Shown here piece by piece: positions 54,032 through 63,796 of a stretch of 64,000 nucleotides of DNA. Under the pieces are notes generated by a model, which worked only from the letters and a program-made list of their open reading frames with translations, made no database searches and had not been told where the DNA came from. This stretch comes from WTJO01 sp965660165 (GTDB lineage: Bacteria > Pseudomonadota > Alphaproteobacteria > Puniceispirillales > Puniceispirillaceae). Position numbers and translations under genes: made by a program. How positions within the stretch are numbered: the first letter of the stretch is position 1; the number at the start of each line of letters is the position of its first letter. The stretch lies in NCBI GenBank assembly GCA_965660165.1, contig CBFHYU010000009.1, positions 4,637 through 68,636 on the forward strand, written 5' to 3'.

Positions 54032-54562
54032 TCACTGCGGATTTGCGCCAACCACTGGCATGCTGTTTAGGACGATTGATTTATCTTGGTCAGAAAGCTG
54101 GTTGAATAATGAGCCATCTGAGGTATCTGCAACATCAAATTCGCTGTCACCTACCAACGCTTTTCCGTCATCAGAAAGTGTGTTGAAACCCTCTAATGTT
54201 TGGCGGATTTGATCCATCGAAAATGTGCCATTTTCAATCACCTCGCCAATCGCATCTAGAATATCAAAATTGAAAAATTCAGCATTGGCTGTCACTAAAG
54301 ACAGGGTTGCCGCCGCATCATCTGCGTCTTCTGCCCCTATCACCCCGTCAGCTATGGCGTCATCAACCGCAGCCTGAATAGAGATATCCATATCAATACT
54401 GAGCGAGCCAGAATCTGCCATCTGGCTAATTTCCTGCTGTGACATTGTTTTGATAACATCACCAAGAAAAAGCGGATTATCAGTGTGCTTATTTGTTTGG
54501 GCAACGGCCAGTCCTAGCGGCAGACATATTCCCAAAAGCGCAGGAAAGACTATCTTATTCAT
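54032..54562 (-). CDS. Exported protein, paralogue B (unknown family)
   Basis: A 176-residue secreted, strongly acidic protein with a signal peptide ending near LAVAQ and AAGGAG before the ATG. It shares with paralogue A the block LVTANAEFFNFDILDAIGEV and QTLEGFNTLSDDGKALVG, and both end with a NQLS-DK-IVLN-MP pattern. Tandem duplication is evident. No family is recognised. It is the first gene of the minus-strand run and stands 252 bp from the divergent giant flagellin. Confidence 0.74.
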   Translation of the reverse strand: MNKIVFPALLGICLPLGLAVAQTNKHTDNPLFLGDVIKTMSQQEISQMADSGSLSIDMDISIQAAVDDAIADGVIGAEDADDAAATLSLVTANAEFFNFDILDAIGEVIENGTFSMDQIRQTLEGFNTLSDDGKALVGDSEFDVADTSDGSLFNQLSDQDKSIVLNSMPVVGANPQ

Positions 54563-54814
54563 TACGGTTACTCCTTAGCAGACCCCTGTCATAAAAACGC
54601 AAAATTGCGTCTGTCCAAGATGCTAAGATAGTCAGATATCCGCTGCGCTTAACCTGCCCAGATGGGGAGGTGCGCCGAGCCAAAAAGCCAAAACATAGAT
54701 CATAACGCCAACAGCCGCGAACCTTTTGGGCAAAAACATTTTTTTATCGCTGTTCCAATAAAATCTGCCTGATTTAAGTCGTTTTTATGATGCTTAACTA
54801 ATGTTCTGGTTTTT

Positions 54815-57800
54815 ATGGTCAATATTACGTCAAATAGGCTGATACGTTCATCACAAGTCGCGTCTAAATTAACAGAGGCGCGGATGCAGACAGCTATGGA
54901 GCGGATTTCGTCTGGCAGACGTGTCAATACCGCTGCTGATGATGCTGCAGGACTAGCTGTTATGCGCAGGATGGATGCGCAGATTCTAAGTATTCGTGCA
55001 GCCATTCAGAATAATCTGACAGCCAATTCAGCGATTGATGCTGCGTTAAGCGGCATCGAGGTATTACAGAATATGGCAGTGCGCATGCATGAGCTGGCGG
55101 TGAAAGCAAATAACGGGGTCTATACTGATTCAGATAGGGCGCTAGCCAATCAAGAAATTCTGGCCTTGAAACAGGAATATGTGCGTATGGCAGAACATAC
55201 CACAATCAATAATACTAAATTGCTTGATGGTAGCTTTTTAAGCGAGTTTCAGGTTGGATCAAACATCACAGAAACAGTTGGCCTTGATATTGACGGCATT
55301 TTGAAACGGTTCGAGATTTCAGCCCACGCCAAAGCCACGGGCAGTTCTATTGAAGTGATTAAGCCTCAAACGATAGCAACTGGTACGTCTGTATCCAATA
55401 CACCGCCTTTAATTACAGCTGAGATAACTGAACCTGGAAAAATAGCCACAGGCACATCTGAATTTGATGTGCCCGCCAGCCAGATAGCCTCTGTAACAAC
55501 AGCATTTGACTATTTAGATTTGGCAGAGGTAACAGGCGGGTCTTCGGCATTTAATACCCCTGTAAGTGCTAGCGCATCTGGTACATCTGTTCTGTCTATT
55601 TTACCCACAAATAGCGCTAGCCTAACGAGTTCAAATTTCACCACCCTATCTAATATGGTCACGGGTTCATCCTCACTCGGTGTTGCCCCAACAAGTACAG
55701 CCAGCATCACCTCATCGTCAAATTACCACACCACTAGCCCTGCTCAGGCTTCAGCTAATCTGGCATCATCAGTGCCGCCAACAAGCACAGCCAGCATAGC
55801 CACAGGCGGAACATCAACGCTAAATCCGCTTGCATTTGAAAATGGAGATTTTTCTGCGTCTGATTCTGCTAGCACTGCAGGCCAAAGCGGAAGCACTATC
55901 CAGATTGCTGGATGGGATATCCATCTTAGCCAGGTCAGCATTGATAACGCAGATTTGATTGCTGGATTTGCGCCCCCTGTTGATACCATCAGGCCAATCG
56001 GTGTTGATACTGGGGATACGGCCATTGTAACAGGCTCGCCAGTGACCTATTCCTATCGCGATTCAGGCAATAGGCTGATTTTGGAAACCAATAATATTCG
56101 TACCTCTGGCAATGGTATTGCGCATGGGCCATATCTTGTTTCAGATGAAGCTATTGGGCTTAAACAGAATGATCAGGTCAGTTTTGAGTGGGAAGGGCTT
56201 GGTGGTGAGCAAATAGATGTTATGGCCTATCTGGTCAATGTAGATACTGGCACTACCATTACCATGCTGGATTTCACCGATACAGATGGCGGCACAGTAG
56301 CTGCTCAGACTATCTCAAAAACAATTGGTGCTGGTGAAGATGGCAGATATAAATTTGTCTTTATTTCAGGCTCATATGATATTGATAGCGGCGGTACCGT
56401 TGCCTCAGAGGTGGCGATCCAGAATATTGCGGTAACACAGGCGCTAGGCAATGTGTCTAGCACATCCTCTGCAAATGTGACCCTTGAAGCGATGGAATCA
56501 AATGCGCTCACCATTACTCGTAACATGCTTGGTGAGCTAGATTCAATTGCCGCCAGTAATCTTCCAGACGGCGCAACGCCATATAGTATTTCTGGAGCTG
56601 ATGCTGGCTATTTCACAATTTCTGATCATACTACTGGCGAGATAAGCTCTACGGGGGCGATGCTGAGATCTGCTAAGGCCAGCTATGAATTTACCGTGAC
56701 CTATAGACGTGCGGATGGCGGATTTCATAAAGAACATGTCACCTTAAATCTGTTATCCTCGCTAGGGGCAAGCTCAACATTAACAGCTCAAGAGGGTAGT
56801 AGCGTAACTATTGCCCGCTCTCAGCTATCCTTGCTAGATAGCTATGCAAGCGCAAATGCGGGCATCGGCTATGTTCTCTCAGGCCCTGATGCTGGCAGAT
56901 TCACAATTGATGGCAGTGGCAATCTTACCAGCACTGGCGGCGCAATGGAATTTGATAGTCAAACCACCTATAATCTGACAGTTGAATATACTTCTGTTGG
57001 CGGCGATATTTTTACCAATGATATTGTGCTGAATTTGACAGATACTCTTGATGCAACTGCTTCAGCCACCGCAGAAGAAGCCAGTCTTGTTACTCTGGAA
57101 ATAGCTGATTTTACGGCATCACAAACCTATGCCTCAAAGCCAGCGAATGCAGGCGGGAATTTTACATTGACAGGCACAGATGCAGGGCTGTTCCAGTTTA
57201 ATGGTAGTGGCGATATTGTATCACGCAGTGACTTGCTTCTGGCTACTCAGCCTAACTATAATTTTGAGCTTAGATATACATCGCCTGGCGGTGATGTGCA
57301 TGTTGAAACCATTTCCTTATCCTTAACAGAGGCATTACAGGCAACATCTAACCTGACAGTTAATCATAATGTGATTGCTGATATTTCGCTGTCAAGTTTG
57401 GGGAGCATTTCAAATTTTGCGTCAAGTGAGGCAGGTGTGTGGTCGCTAGAGCCAGCGGCCTCAGATAGCTCATTGCCAACCGATGATACAAAATTTTCAC
57501 TTGATACACCAAATAACAGGATAATTTCCAATAGCCCGACAGATTATACCACTGAGCCTAGATATGATTTTGATGTGATTTTCACGCGCACGTCAGATAG
57601 CACTCAATTCAGAGAAACAGTAACATTGAATGTCCGTAACCCGCTTGCCAGAACAACCAGAATATCGGCTGAAGAAACAGATCAGCTCAGCATATCCTTA
57701 GACCAATTGCCATGGTCAGATGATGAATATAGCAATGATAGGTCAGGCGTTTTTTCACTTTCAGGCACAGATGCAGGCCTGTTCTCCATTGACCCATCAA

Positions 57801-60358
57801 CAGGTGAGATTGCCTCGAACAGCGCTATGAGGCTGACAGGTAGCAGGGTCTATAACCTTCAAGATAGCTATGCATTTACCGTTAACTATCTGGTGGGAGG
57901 CGTCACCCATTCAGAAGATGTAACCTTATTGATAAATGAAGCATTGCAGGCACAAACAGATGTTGTTGTTGCAGAAGCTAACACAATCACGATAGATGCA
58001 GATGTGCTTGAACGGCTTGATGCATTTGCATCAAGAGACCGATTCAGAGGGCGATATAGCCTTGATCTGTCTGTAGGCGATAATGCGTTATTTTCGATTG
58101 ACGGGTCTGGCAATATTCGCACCAGTGCCGCCCTTGATTTTAATGACAGACCAGATCACAGCTATAATTTTGATGTATTATATACTGCCAGTGATGGCAC
58201 CGTATTTAGGGAATCTGTTGACCTATTGCTTACAGATACCTTTAGCTCAACAGCCAGCTTTACCGTTGAAGAAGCAGATCAGATAAGCCTGTCTATTGAC
58301 GAGATAGCCTCATCAAAAGATTTTAGAGACAGATATGCTGGTGGGCAATTTACGCTATCTGGCGCAGATGCTAGCTATTTTACAGTTGACCGAGACACAG
58401 GTGATATTCTGTCTGATAGTGCAGCACAGATTATTGGTGCGACACGCAACCCGTTTCGCTTTTCACTTGTCTACACAGCAACGAACGGGGATATCCACAC
58501 TGAAGATATTACTGTGAACCTAACAGAATCTCTCCATTCAGATGCGGTGACAACCGTTCAGGAAACAGAGGATCTTACAATTTTAGTAGATGATTTTTTG
58601 CTTCTGAAGGCGTTTGCGCTACGAGATGGTAATGTTGGAGATTATACCATCTCAGGAGAGGATGCTGATCTATTCCGATTTTCTTCTTTTGGCAATCTTG
58701 AAACTATTAACCCAATTTTAATTGGTGAACGCCCTGATGATATTTTCAGAGTTACTGTAAATTATACGGAAACAACATTATCTGGTGGCGATACCTTCTC
58801 GGCTGAGCTTGAGATTCATCTAATAGAGACCTATAGCTCAACCGCATCATTATCCATTGTTGAGGGGGATAATATTACCATCAGGCTAGAAGATGTTGCT
58901 AGCTCAGCACTGTATGAAAGCAGACATAAAGGGGGGCAATTTAGCCTGACAGGCACAGATGCGCACAAATTCACAGTCGATGCAGATACAGGTATAATTT
59001 CAAATCATGGCGGCAGAAGATTATTTATCGCAGACCAGCCAAGCTATCAGTTTAATCTGGTCTATGATGATCCAGATGGCAATACCCATACAGAAGCGAT
59101 CACGCTCAACCTTGACCCGCTTTTGAATTCGGTAACTGCAATCGCAACAGCCGCAGAAGCAGATGAGGTTGAGATATTATTATCTGATTTGACTCAGCTA
59201 AATGATTTTATTCACCTAAAAGGCAGTGGTGGTAGCTTTCGGTTTGAAGGGTCTGATTCAGGCACGTTTGAGCTTATCGATAATAGCAGAATAGTGAATA
59301 AACGCCCGATAGATTTTTCAGACAGGCGAGGCGGTAATTACCGATTTTCTGTTGGCTATCTTGCGCCAGATAACAGCCTGTTCACTCAGAATATTACCCT
59401 TAATTTAGATGACACCTATTCAGCAACAGCTAGGTTCACAGCAGAAGATGCAGACGAAATTATTCTATCGCTGAATAGCCTGACAAGCTCTCATGATTTT
59501 GCCCAAAATCATCCAGCAGGTAGTTTCTCGCTTGTCGGCGAGGATAGCGGTAAATTCGAAATAGATGATAGCACATATACTATCCGATCACGCCCCTCAT
59601 GGGTGAGGTTTGAAGATCAGGCGCATTATAATTTTAGTCTGATATATCGGCGTGATGATGGGCGCTTTCATGAAGAACAGATACGCCTTGAGCTAACCCC
59701 CTCTAGCGTGCGCCGTTCTGTTACCTCTGTGCAGACGATAGAATCTGAGCAGATACAGATAGATGGGTTTCAACCAGTTTATTTGCAGAATTTTGCGAAA
59801 GCAGATGAGTTTAACGGCTCATTCAGCTTGAAAGGTGGAGAGGATAATGCGCTAGACGGATTTTTTAGCATAGATGAAACAGGTACTATTTTCAGTGATA
59901 GCAGCAGACCTTTATTATTCTCAGGTGATGATCAGATATTTACATTGGAAGTAAGTTATCATCATTCAGACGGGGTACAGAAATTTGTGGATGATTTGCA
60001 TGTCAGGATCACAAACGACCATCGTAATGATAGTTATCGTGACCTAGATGCGATAGATATTTCCACCGTTGACTCATCACGCGAAGCCACGATTTTGATT
60101 CGGAATATCTCAGAACATTTGCTGGCTACCCAGACCTATCTTGGGGCAACCAAAAATAGGCTGGATCATAATCTGGAATTCCAGCTATTCAAAGCCTTAA
60201 GAATGGAAACAGCGGTGGGGCGGATTGCAGATGCTGATCTGGCAAAAGAAATGTCCCAGCTATTAAAACACCAGCTACTTCAAAAAGCAGCTCTTGATGT
60301 GATTAACAAAGGCGCGCAGATTCGCGCTATGCAAGCATCACTTATGCTAAATATCTAG
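54815..60358 (+). CDS. Giant flagellin with cadherin-like tandem repeats
   Basis: A 1847-residue flagellin-like protein, about four times normal length. Residues 1-~155 are a standard flagellin N-terminal D0/D1 region (MERISSGRRVNTAADDAAGLAV, MHELAVKANNG). Residues 1743-1847 are the matching C-terminal helices (GATKNRLDH, RIADADLAKEMSQLLKHQLL). Between them lie a Ser/Thr-rich low-complexity linker (~172-337), a ~200-residue jelly-roll-like segment (~338-545, with HGPYLVSDEAIGL and VSFEWEGLGGE) and twelve ~99-residue beta repeats (~548-1736). No cysteine was seen. There is no signal peptide, as for flagellins exported by the flagellar type III system. No good ribosome site precedes the ATG. 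Alternative: a hook-associated FlgL-type protein. Confidence 0.9.
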   Translation: MVNITSNRLIRSSQVASKLTEARMQTAMERISSGRRVNTAADDAAGLAVMRRMDAQILSIRAAIQNNLTANSAIDAALSGIEVLQNMAVRMHELAVKANNGVYTDSDRALANQEILALKQEYVRMAEHTTINNTKLLDGSFLSEFQVGSNITETVGLDIDGILKRFEISAHAKATGSSIEVIKPQTIATGTSVSNTPPLITAEITEPGKIATGTSEFDVPASQIASVTTAFDYLDLAEVTGGSSAFNTPVSASASGTSVLSILPTNSASLTSSNFTTLSNMVTGSSSLGVAPTSTASITSSSNYHTTSPAQASANLASSVPPTSTASIATGGTSTLNPLAFENGDFSASDSASTAGQSGSTIQIAGWDIHLSQVSIDNADLIAGFAPPVDTIRPIGVDTGDTAIVTGSPVTYSYRDSGNRLILETNNIRTSGNGIAHGPYLVSDEAIGLKQNDQVSFEWEGLGGEQIDVMAYLVNVDTGTTITMLDFTDTDGGTVAAQTISKTIGAGEDGRYKFVFISGSYDIDSGGTVASEVAIQNIAVTQALGNVSSTSSANVTLEAMESNALTITRNMLGELDSIAASNLPDGATPYSISGADAGYFTISDHTTGEISSTGAMLRSAKASYEFTVTYRRADGGFHKEHVTLNLLSSLGASSTLTAQEGSSVTIARSQLSLLDSYASANAGIGYVLSGPDAGRFTIDGSGNLTSTGGAMEFDSQTTYNLTVEYTSVGGDIFTNDIVLNLTDTLDATASATAEEASLVTLEIADFTASQTYASKPANAGGNFTLTGTDAGLFQFNGSGDIVSRSDLLLATQPNYNFELRYTSPGGDVHVETISLSLTEALQATSNLTVNHNVIADISLSSLGSISNFASSEAGVWSLEPAASDSSLPTDDTKFSLDTPNNRIISNSPTDYTTEPRYDFDVIFTRTSDSTQFRETVTLNVRNPLARTTRISAEETDQLSISLDQLPWSDDEYSNDRSGVFSLSGTDAGLFSIDPSTGEIASNSAMRLTGSRVYNLQDSYAFTVNYLVGGVTHSEDVTLLINEALQAQTDVVVAEANTITIDADVLERLDAFASRDRFRGRYSLDLSVGDNALFSIDGSGNIRTSAALDFNDRPDHSYNFDVLYTASDGTVFRESVDLLLTDTFSSTASFTVEEADQISLSIDEIASSKDFRDRYAGGQFTLSGADASYFTVDRDTGDILSDSAAQIIGATRNPFRFSLVYTATNGDIHTEDITVNLTESLHSDAVTTVQETEDLTILVDDFLLLKAFALRDGNVGDYTISGEDADLFRFSSFGNLETINPILIGERPDDIFRVTVNYTETTLSGGDTFSAELEIHLIETYSSTASLSIVEGDNITIRLEDVASSALYESRHKGGQFSLTGTDAHKFTVDADTGIISNHGGRRLFIADQPSYQFNLVYDDPDGNTHTEAITLNLDPLLNSVTAIATAAEADEVEILLSDLTQLNDFIHLKGSGGSFRFEGSDSGTFELIDNSRIVNKRPIDFSDRRGGNYRFSVGYLAPDNSLFTQNITLNLDDTYSATARFTAEDADEIILSLNSLTSSHDFAQNHPAGSFSLVGEDSGKFEIDDSTYTIRSRPSWVRFEDQAHYNFSLIYRRDDGRFHEEQIRLELTPSSVRRSVTSVQTIESEQIQIDGFQPVYLQNFAKADEFNGSFSLKGGEDNALDGFFSIDETGTIFSDSSRPLLFSGDDQIFTLEVSYHHSDGVQKFVDDLHVRITNDHRNDSYRDLDAIDISTVDSSREATILIRNISEHLLATQTYLGATKNRLDHNLEFQLFKALRMETAVGRIADADLAKEMSQLLKHQLLQKAALDVINKGAQIRAMQASLMLNI
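56457..60022 (+). repeat. Twelve diverged ~297-bp tandem repeats inside the giant flagellin
   Basis: The units begin near 56457, 56769, 57054, 57343, 57652, 57952, 58249, 58540, 58840, 59131, 59424 and 59713. Each encodes ~95-104 residues with the pattern T-A-x-x-T-x-E-E-A-D, a central F-x-L-S-G-x-D-A-G-x-F-x-I-D, an E-I-x-S turn, and a final Y-x-F-x-V-x-Y then a short H-x-E-x-I-T-L-N-L-T-E strand. DNA identity between units is low, so the duplication is old or under diversifying selection. Confidence 0.85.
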
Positions 60359-60487
60359 CCCGTGATAATTGCATGGTGCGCCAGTATCACCATAATCCCT
60401 AATCTGGATGCGGATTGCGCTTGAATATGGCACCCCATTTAGGGCATACCATCTCACAGATCGCGATAACATCAAAATGAGGGTGCA

Positions 60488-61414
60488 ATGATACTGGTTG
60501 GCGGAGAAAACCTGATGGATATGATCCAGATAGGTGCGCAAAATGGTAATGCCATGTTTGAAGCAGTGCCAGGTGGCTCGCCCTATAATCTAGCAATGGC
60601 AATCGGCCGCCAAGATCAGACAGTTGGCTATCTTACGCCAATCTCAGAAGATGCAAACGGTCAGCATCTGGCGTCTCATTTAACTAGCTCTAATGTTACC
60701 TTGCTTGCAGATAGGGTGGCGGCGCCCACTTCGCTAGCAATGGTATCGCTTGAAGATGGCGTGCCCTCATATGCCTTTTATCGTGAAGCCACAGCAGAAA
60801 GACAGGTCACGCTATCGTCTATTTCTGCCCATCTTAATCCTGAGGTTAGTCTGTTTCATATTGGCTCGCTTGCGCTTACAGGTGGAGAGGATGCAGATAT
60901 CTGGGAAGCCTTTGCAGGCCATTGCAAAGACCAGCAAATACCGCTTTCGCTAGACCCAAATATCAGAGCCTCATTGATTTCTGATCCTGATAGCTATCGG
61001 GCGCGTCTTGATCGGCTATTGAGACGAACAGATATTCTGAAGCTCAGTGATGAGGATATTGGCTGGCTGTATGATGAAGATGATCTAAGCATTGCGCAAA
61101 GCAAGCTTATAAAAGCAACCTCAGCCCCAATTATTGTGCTGACAAAGGGCGGAGACGGGGCGTCATTCTGGCATGATGGCGTCTGGCATGACATGCCAGC
61201 AATAGCCGTTGATAAGTTAGAAGATACGGTGGGGGCAGGGGATACCTTCATGGCCTCAATGTTGGTATGGCTTACCGAAAACAATCATATAGAGGCGCTA
61301 GATAGTCTTGAGCTAGATCAAAAATCGGCGATGGTAGGCTATGCCAGCAAGGCAGCTGCCCTAAATTGCATGCATAAAGGATGCAACCCGCCAAGACGCA
61401 ATGCCCTTGACTAA
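60488..61414 (+). CDS. PfkB-family carbohydrate kinase (fructokinase-like)
   Basis: A 308-residue ribokinase-fold sugar kinase. The N-terminal signature is GGSPYNLAMAIGRQ and the C-terminal one DTVGAGDTFMASML, whose Asp is the catalytic base; VLTKGGDGASFW is also typical. It most resembles fructokinases. GAGGG precedes the ATG. It stands 129 bp after the giant flagellin and is not obviously linked to it. Confidence 0.9.
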   Translation: MILVGGENLMDMIQIGAQNGNAMFEAVPGGSPYNLAMAIGRQDQTVGYLTPISEDANGQHLASHLTSSNVTLLADRVAAPTSLAMVSLEDGVPSYAFYREATAERQVTLSSISAHLNPEVSLFHIGSLALTGGEDADIWEAFAGHCKDQQIPLSLDPNIRASLISDPDSYRARLDRLLRRTDILKLSDEDIGWLYDEDDLSIAQSKLIKATSAPIIVLTKGGDGASFWHDGVWHDMPAIAVDKLEDTVGAGDTFMASMLVWLTENNHIEALDSLELDQKSAMVGYASKAAALNCMHKGCNPPRRNALD

Positions 61415-61437
61415 GCGGGTAGATATTCTGCTTACGG

Positions 61438-62418
61438 CTATTTTTTCTTGGGTGAGCTGCGTGTTTTTTTGAACATTTTGGCTAGGGCAAAGCGCGGTCT
61501 TACGCCAATATCTGGTCTGAATGTGACATCCCCTGAAACAGGTTGTAATGAGCGTGCTTGGCGCCATTCCCGTCTGACGATATACAGCCCACTGCCGATA
61601 ATCAACCCTGCTCCTATGATAAAGGCATAGCTGATATTCTCGTCAAACAGAATAAATCCAAAAAATCCAGCCCATAGGATTTGTGAATATTGTAATGGGG
61701 CAATCATAGAGGCTGTTGCTGATTTATAGGCGCCGACAATACAGAACATAGCAATGAAACCAAGACAGGAAATCAGCGCAATTCCGCCCACATGTTCGAC
61801 AGGCATAGGCACATATACAAAGGGCATAATTGCCCCCATAATCAGGAAATTGCCAAACATAGGATAAAGCAACATCACAGAGGTTTTTTCCTTCTGCCCT
61901 ATTTTGCGTGTAATCAGCGAATTTGTCGCTGCCCCTATCGCCGCTAAAATGCCAGACACATGGCCAAGTGTGAAGCTGTTTAGATTAGGCTGAAGCACAA
62001 TTAAGACCCCGATAAAGCCAACCATGACCGAAACACCGCGATGGATTCCAACACGCTCGCCCAAAATGGGAATTGAAAACAGGGTGATGAAAATGGGGGT
62101 TAGAAACAATATCGCATAGGTCTGAGGAAGCGGCAAAACACTAAAGGCATAAAAGGCACAAAAGCCGCTAAGGGTGGTAGCCAGCACGCGCACTGTCATT
62201 GCAAAGGGGTGATGCGGCCATAAACTGCCTGTACGCGGATTGCGCACCATAAATAACAGCACAAGCGGGAAAGAAAACAGAACAGAAAAAAACAGAATTT
62301 GAAAGGGGGTGTAAAAGCTACCAAGCAATTTCACAATTACATCATGGGTAGAATATAGCGCAAAGCCAGCTAGCGACAGCAACACCCCTGTAATATTTGA
62401 TTGTGTTTGATGTGCCAT
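61438..62418 (-). CDS. DMT-superfamily transporter (EamA domains)
   Basis: An inner-membrane protein with about ten helices in two EamA halves (GVLLSLAGFALYSTHDVIVKLLG; GHVSGILAAIGAATNSLITRK). The start at 62418 gives 326 residues; in-frame ATGs at 62475 and 62445 are possible and no ribosome site decides. The C-terminal ~45 residues are basic and end KKTRSSPKKK, a cytoplasmic tail. Substrate unknown. Confidence 0.86.
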   Translation of the reverse strand: MAHQTQSNITGVLLSLAGFALYSTHDVIVKLLGSFYTPFQILFFSVLFSFPLVLLFMVRNPRTGSLWPHHPFAMTVRVLATTLSGFCAFYAFSVLPLPQTYAILFLTPIFITLFSIPILGERVGIHRGVSVMVGFIGVLIVLQPNLNSFTLGHVSGILAAIGAATNSLITRKIGQKEKTSVMLLYPMFGNFLIMGAIMPFVYVPMPVEHVGGIALISCLGFIAMFCIVGAYKSATASMIAPLQYSQILWAGFFGFILFDENISYAFIIGAGLIIGSGLYIVRREWRQARSLQPVSGDVTFRPDIGVRPRFALAKMFKKTRSSPKKK

Positions 62419-62608
62419 ATGATTAACAATCACCCGAAACGGCATTAAAACGCTATCTGTTTTGCCTATCATCATTTAGCAAGAATAGCTATGCAAAAAT
62501 GGCAAGCTAGGTCTTTGAAAAAAGACAGGCTGGGCGGATAATCATGGATTATGGATGGATGAGCCGATATAGATAGGTGGGGCGCATATTACGATAGGGG
62601 CATAACGC

Positions 62609-63796
62609 TTGACCATAGCCAATCCAGATCACGCATTACACCGAAATGTCTGGGTGTCTTCATGGGTGCTGACCATCTCGCTTTTGGGTGATGCGTTGTT
62701 ATATGTGGTGTTGCCTGTGCATGCGAGCATCTTTGGGGTAAGTCTTGCGGCGGTCGGGTTTTTGCTAGCGGTAAACCGTATCATCCGCACCTTTACCTAT
62801 GGGGTGATAGTGGCGTTTGGACAGCGCATAGGCTCAAAAAATCTGGCCTTTATTGCGGCTAGTACAGCGGCGATATCAACGTTCGGCTATGGGCTGTTTG
62901 ATGGGGTATATCTGCTGGCGGTAATGCGAATTTTATGGGGGCTATCTTATGCAGGCTTGCTGATTGTAACCTTGCATTATGCCTCTGCCAACAGCCAGAA
63001 AACAGGCACGCGGATCGGCATCAGCAGGTCAGTCGAACAAATAGGGCCATTGCTGGTAATGTCGATTGGCACATGGTTTGCCGCGCTTATAGGGCCGCAA
63101 GAGATATTTATCTATGTTGGGCTGGTCTCAAGCTTGGGCATAGCGCTTGCAGGGGTGCTGGTGCCTGTGGATGCGGCGCCACAAACGCCTCGGCAGGCAG
63201 TGCCGCCCGCGCCCGCATTCTCACTTAGATCGATATCTATTCCGCGTCCGAAATCGATTGATGGGCTGATTTTCTGGATGGGCTTTGGCATTGACGGGGT
63301 CTTTACGGTAACGATTGCGCTGATGTGGATTCCCGTATCAGGCGTTGAGATGGCAATTATTATTGGCGGGCTTATTCTGGCGATGCGGCGGGTTGGCGAG
63401 ATGGTGATTGCCCCTATCGCAGGCAGGGTGGCAGATAGAGTTGGTCTGGCACGGCCATTGTTGGTGATGGTTGGCATCTGTGCGGTTGGGTTTGGTGCGA
63501 TTGGCATGGGCTATCTGGTGGCAGGCTCGGTTGCGCTGGTGCTGTGCAGAGGCGCGCTTGGCACGTTGTTTGCGGCAAGTGCGGCCAAGCTGTATCAGCA
63601 TGAACATATGGCGGCACTGACACGCAACCAGACTTGGCGAGATATTGGCGCGGCGGCAGGCCCTTTGCTGGCAGGCCTGTTGCTGGGGGTGATGACAGCG
63701 CAGACCATCCACCTAGCTATGCTGGCGATGTTCATAGCAAGCGCAGGCTGGTTCTTTGTGGGCGGAGATTACCGCACGCTAGCAAGCGCCAGCTAG
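62609..63796 (+). CDS. MFS transporter
   Basis: A 395-residue major-facilitator protein with about twelve helices. The predicted start is TTG at 62609, with AGGGG 8 bp upstream; no ATG fits the N-terminus. Segments such as FLLAVNRIIRTFTYGVIVAFGQRIG and GRVADRVGLARPLLVM are the usual MFS loop motifs after helices 2 and 8. It might export a drug or metabolite. No regulator is adjacent. Confidence 0.86.
   Translation: MTIANPDHALHRNVWVSSWVLTISLLGDALLYVVLPVHASIFGVSLAAVGFLLAVNRIIRTFTYGVIVAFGQRIGSKNLAFIAASTAAISTFGYGLFDGVYLLAVMRILWGLSYAGLLIVTLHYASANSQKTGTRIGISRSVEQIGPLLVMSIGTWFAALIGPQEIFIYVGLVSSLGIALAGVLVPVDAAPQTPRQAVPPAPAFSLRSISIPRPKSIDGLIFWMGFGIDGVFTVTIALMWIPVSGVEMAIIIGGLILAMRRVGEMVIAPIAGRVADRVGLARPLLVMVGICAVGFGAIGMGYLVAGSVALVLCRGALGTLFAASAAKLYQHEHMAALTRNQTWRDIGAAAGPLLAGLLLGVMTAQTIHLAMLAMFIASAGWFFVGGDYRTLASAS

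Noticed and set aside
56457..60022. The regular ~297-bp periodicity could suggest a non-coding satellite or CRISPR-like array.
   Set aside because: It lies in one uninterrupted frame, the similarity is at protein level, and units lack short identical repeats with unique spacers.
63112..63712. Long minus-strand frames inside the MFS gene (up to 131 codons).
   Set aside because: They are opposite a well-supported twelve-helix transporter and are low-complexity Pro/His/Gln- or Ile/Thr-rich, as expected for the antisense of a GC-richer membrane gene.
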